A stretch of 64,000 nucleotides of DNA from G965216695 sp965216695 (lineage in GTDB: Bacteria; Pseudomonadota; Gammaproteobacteria; Pseudomonadales; Azotimanducaceae), in the NCBI GenBank assembly GCA_965216695.1, contig OZ244212.1, positions 1,798,001 through 1,862,000 of the forward strand, given 5' to 3'. The position numbers were made by a program, and so were the translations under genes. Below are positions 61,771 through 64,000 of the stretch, in pieces (positions within the stretch are counted from its first letter, which is position 1; each line of letters opens with the position of its first letter). The notes beneath the pieces were generated by a model. The model was not told the DNA's origin. It ran no database searches and saw only the letters and a program-made list of their open reading frames with translations.

Positions 61771-62358
61771 ATGCGACAAACCATTCTCACCCTGACACTC
61801 ATTGCAGCCCTGCCTCTGGCGCTGGGCGCGGCAGCGACTGCTGAAGCCCGCGACAACGGTTACCGAAATCATGGTCACGGCTACTCCGGGCACAGATCGC
61901 GCGGGCATCATCGTTCCTTCAACCACCGCCGGCACCATCGTTCGCACTATCGCGGCCACCGCGGCCACCACCGTTCGCACTACCGAGCGCGGCACCATGG
62001 CTACGGCCACTACCGTCCCCGGCACTATCGCCACAGTGGCTACGGCCATCGAAACTATCGCTACCGCCACGGCCATGGCCACGGCGGCTACCTGCTCGGC
62101 GGTCTGGTCGTAGGTTCCTTGCTGTCCCACGCGTATCACCGCGATCGCTACTACGACAATGGCAGCTACGATCGCGGTTACTCGCGCGGCTACCGGGACG
62201 GTACCGTATCGGGTGGTCCCACGCGCATCATCCACGAGAGCGCCGTACCGGGACGCCACCTGTTCAGGGACGCCAACGGCAACTGCTTCGACAAGACCGT
62301 TGCCTCCGATGGCACCGAACTGCTTACGGAGCTGCCGCCCGAGGCGTGCGCCTGGTAA
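61771..62358 (+). CDS. His/Arg/Tyr-rich secreted protein
   Basis: 195 residues. Signal peptide (LTLTLIAALPLALGAAATAEA), then a low-complexity region (about 28-105) of repeated HH, HY, HG and RH pairs, then a hydrophobic GGLVVGSLLSHAYH and a more ordered C-terminus with VPGRHLFRDANGNCFDKTVA and a final PPEACAW. The His density suggests metal binding in the periplasm. The C-terminal part is what is seen in many small proteobacterial exported proteins of unknown function. Confidence 0.75.
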   Translation: MRQTILTLTLIAALPLALGAAATAEARDNGYRNHGHGYSGHRSRGHHRSFNHRRHHRSHYRGHRGHHRSHYRARHHGYGHYRPRHYRHSGYGHRNYRYRHGHGHGGYLLGGLVVGSLLSHAYHRDRYYDNGSYDRGYSRGYRDGTVSGGPTRIIHESAVPGRHLFRDANGNCFDKTVASDGTELLTELPPEACAW

Positions 62359-62390
62359 CGCCTTAGCGCACACCGCGGTACCATGCGGCG

Positions 62391-63224
62391 ATGGCTGACG
62401 AATCGACCGCCATTCGTGCAAGCTCCGCCGGTCCCGCAACCGTAGAAAGCCTGGGCGCAGACCTTATGCGCCTGGGTGTCGCATCCGGTTCTACGCTGAT
62501 CGTACACAGCTCGCTGTCCCGCCTCGGCTGGGTGGCAGGCGGGGCGCAAGCCGTTGCGGAGGCACTGCTGCAGGCGATCGGTCCATCGGGGACGCTGGTG
62601 ATGCCCGCACACACGTCCCATCTCACGGAACCCAGCCGTTGGCAGCACCCACCTATCCCGGAAGCCTGGTGGCCGGTGGTCCGCGACCATCTTCCGGCCT
62701 ACGATCCGGCAACCACACCAACCCGCGATATGGGTGCCGTGGTGGAGTGTTTCCGGACCTTCCCGGGCACCCTTCGAAGCGCCCACCCGCACGCGTCGTT
62801 TGTGGCACTCGGACCGCTCTCGATCGATATCGTCGGGGAACATCTGCCGGGCTGCATGTTCGGGGACGCATCACCGATCGGCCGCCTGTACGAGCTTGAT
62901 GCGCAGGTATTGCTGCTGGGCGTGGGGCACGGCAATAACACGAGCATTCACTTGGGCGAATACCGCGCCGACTTCCCCGGCAAGACCTTTCACGAAGAGG
63001 GCGCGCCGATGCGCGTCGACGGCGAACGGCGATGGGTTACCTTTCGCGATCTCCAGGTGAACGACGACGATTTCGAGGCGCTGGGCGCCGCATTCGCCGC
63101 AACCGGCAAAGAACGCACGGGGCGGGTGGCCCAAGGCGACGCCCGTCTGATGAACGTGCGCGACATCGTCGATTTTGCCACCGCCTGGTTTCCTGAAAAC
63201 CGTCGCCCGGACGAACCCGCGTGA
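62391..63224 (+). CDS. AAC(3)-family N-acetyltransferase
   Basis: 277 residues of the AAC(3)/YokD fold: LIVHSSLSRLGWVAGGAQAV, GTLVMPAHTSHLTEP, HPHASFVALGP, and LLLGVGHGNNTSIHLGEY with the catalytic His region. The family includes aminoglycoside 3-N-acetyltransferases, but many environmental members act on other amines, so resistance should not be assumed. Its end overlaps the GTG start of greB. Confidence 0.9.
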   Translation: MADESTAIRASSAGPATVESLGADLMRLGVASGSTLIVHSSLSRLGWVAGGAQAVAEALLQAIGPSGTLVMPAHTSHLTEPSRWQHPPIPEAWWPVVRDHLPAYDPATTPTRDMGAVVECFRTFPGTLRSAHPHASFVALGPLSIDIVGEHLPGCMFGDASPIGRLYELDAQVLLLGVGHGNNTSIHLGEYRADFPGKTFHEEGAPMRVDGERRWVTFRDLQVNDDDFEALGAAFAATGKERTGRVAQGDARLMNVRDIVDFATAWFPENRRPDEPA

Positions 63225-63724
63225 GCCGGTATCGCGCACCAGCGCCGAGATCCGCGCCTTACATTACGCCCACGGGACACGCTCGCTTGACGGCCGAGTT
63301 GAAAACACTCTGGCAGCGGGAACGCCCCGCAGTCGTGAAGAAGGTTTCGGAAGCCGCAGCGCAGGGGGACCGTTCGGAAAACGCGGACTACATCTACGGT
63401 AAGCGGCGTCTGCGCGAAATTGACCGACGGATTCAGTATCTGTCCAAACGGCTCGACGCGCTCACCGTTGTTGAGCGCTCACCGCCGGACAAGGCCAGCG
63501 TCTACTTTGGTGCGTGGGTACAGATCGAAGACTCGGACGGCAATCGCCGGCAGTATCGCCTAGTGGGTCCCGACGAGTTCGACATGCACGACGACTACAT
63601 CAGCATCGATTCACCGATGGCACGCGCGCTGCTGAAACGCCGAACCGGCGATGTGTTCACACTGCGTACAGGTGCCGTGGACGATGATTACACGGTACTG
63701 TCGGTTTCCTACGACCCGGCCTAG
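63221..63724 (+). CDS. greB: Transcription elongation factor GreB
   Basis: 167 residues. The N-terminal coiled coil (YITPTGHARLTAELKTLWQR, EAAAQGDRSENADYIYGKRR) carries the acidic tip Asp50 and Glu53 region that rescues stalled RNA polymerase, and the C-terminal FKBP-like part reads FGAWVQIEDSDGNRRQYRLV and ISIDSPMARALLKRRTGD. The YGKRRLREIDRR segment favours GreB over GreA. GTG start overlapping the upstream stop (GTGA). Confidence 0.95.
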   Translation: MSRYRAPAPRSAPYITPTGHARLTAELKTLWQRERPAVVKKVSEAAAQGDRSENADYIYGKRRLREIDRRIQYLSKRLDALTVVERSPPDKASVYFGAWVQIEDSDGNRRQYRLVGPDEFDMHDDYISIDSPMARALLKRRTGDVFTLRTGAVDDDYTVLSVSYDPA

Positions 63725-63780
63725 CCGCCGTACGACCCGACGCCGGTTCTACGATCAACAATCAAAACGGAGTCTCCCTC

Positions 63781-64000
63781 ATGCGAACCACGCTCCTAGG
63801 CGCCGCCCTCATACTCGGCGCACTCACGACCGCCGCGACCGCCGTCGCCCGGCATCACGGCGATGGTCACGAAGGCGCCGGACAGCACGGCAAAGCCATC
63901 GACATCGCCGCGGCGAAAGCCAAACTGGACACTGCGTTCAAAGCGGCTGACACAAACGGCGATAACAAACTTACCGCCGGTGAGTTTGCCGCCGCAGACC
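63781..64000 (+). CDS. EF-hand secreted protein, 3' end outside window
   Basis: 73 codons visible. A signal peptide (LLGAALILGALTTAATAVA) is followed by a His-containing stretch and an EF-hand loop ADTNGDNKLTAGEFAAAD with the Asp, Asn, Asp and Glu positions of a calcium-binding loop. GGAG lies 8 bases before the ATG. The frame runs to the last base without a stop. Confidence 0.82.
   Translation, partial: MRTTLLGAALILGALTTAATAVARHHGDGHEGAGQHGKAIDIAAAKAKLDTAFKAADTNGDNKLTAGEFAAAD

Noticed and set aside
60389..61795. A 468-codon + strand frame across the aldolase and mtnA
   Set aside because: Both underlying genes are certain from motifs; the alternative translation is Arg/Pro-rich and unlike any protein.
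61862..62090. CRISPR-like repeats in the His-rich gene
   Set aside because: The repeats are irregular His/Arg/Tyr codon runs inside a coding frame without uniform spacers.
61621..62439. A 272-codon leftward frame opposite the His-rich gene
   Set aside because: Its Val/Ala-rich pattern arises from reading the repetitive His/Arg codons in reverse; the forward protein has a clear signal peptide.
62391..63224. Aminoglycoside resistance determinant
   Set aside because: The AAC(3) fold is clear, but chromosomal placement next to greB and family breadth do not support a resistance claim.

Overview
The window reads as chromosomal DNA of a GC-rich gammaproteobacterium. Lineage pointers are an isocitrate dehydrogenase kinase/phosphatase (AceK), GreB, the small ribosomal protein bTHX, a PEP-CTERM sorted secreted protein, a MipA/OmpV porin with its two-component system, and several TIR proteins fused to sensor-like modules. 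A marine or sediment lineage of the Woeseiaceae/Steroidobacteraceae kind would fit, but that is inference. No rRNA, tRNA or CRISPR array was seen. Genes are dense and often overlap by ATGA, GTGA or TAATG junctions.

Layout. 1-11 kb: housekeeping and small-molecule enzymes (metallo-beta-lactamase fold hydrolases, GNATs, SDRs, AceK, glutamine-dependent NAD synthetase, bTHX and a DUF924 gene with no normal start codon). 11-19 kb: an M20 amidohydrolase, a nitroreductase, then a leftward four-gene block (GH20 hexosaminidase, NahK-like sugar kinase, TonB-domain lipoprotein, ferric-reductase-like membrane protein) facing a KpsF-like SIS isomerase and an NhaC-type antiporter; this looks like amino-sugar salvage. 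19-27 kb: a secreted beta-propeller, MipA with response regulator and histidine kinase, a D-aminoacylase-type amidohydrolase, a flavin-binding protein and a stand-alone LigD-type polymerase domain.

27.6-36.7 kb is the most unusual part. On the + strand lie a two-haem cytochrome c fused to a cytochrome cd1-type propeller that lacks the haem d1 pocket histidines, a DUF4136 lipoprotein, an orphan NqrC-like flavoprotein, two universal stress proteins (the second split by an IS256-family element with a 9-bp target duplication), a ten-haem MtrA/DmsE-type cytochrome and an MtrB/PioB-type outer-membrane barrel. Together they suggest an envelope electron-transfer route across the outer membrane.

36.7-64 kb: an amino-acid permease, citrate synthase with a divergent LysR regulator, a PEP-CTERM protein, a cystathionine-synthase-type PLP enzyme, an ECF sigma factor with a small membrane partner, and three TIR-domain proteins at 41.5, 49.1 and 54.1 kb. 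Around the last two is an accessory patch of small genes and GNAT remnants (48.7-54.1 kb). The window ends with an LplT-PlsC transporter/acyltransferase fusion, two tandem TauD-type dioxygenases, a class II aldolase coupled to mtnA (methylthioribose salvage), a His-rich secreted protein, an AAC(3)-type acetyltransferase, greB and the start of an EF-hand protein.
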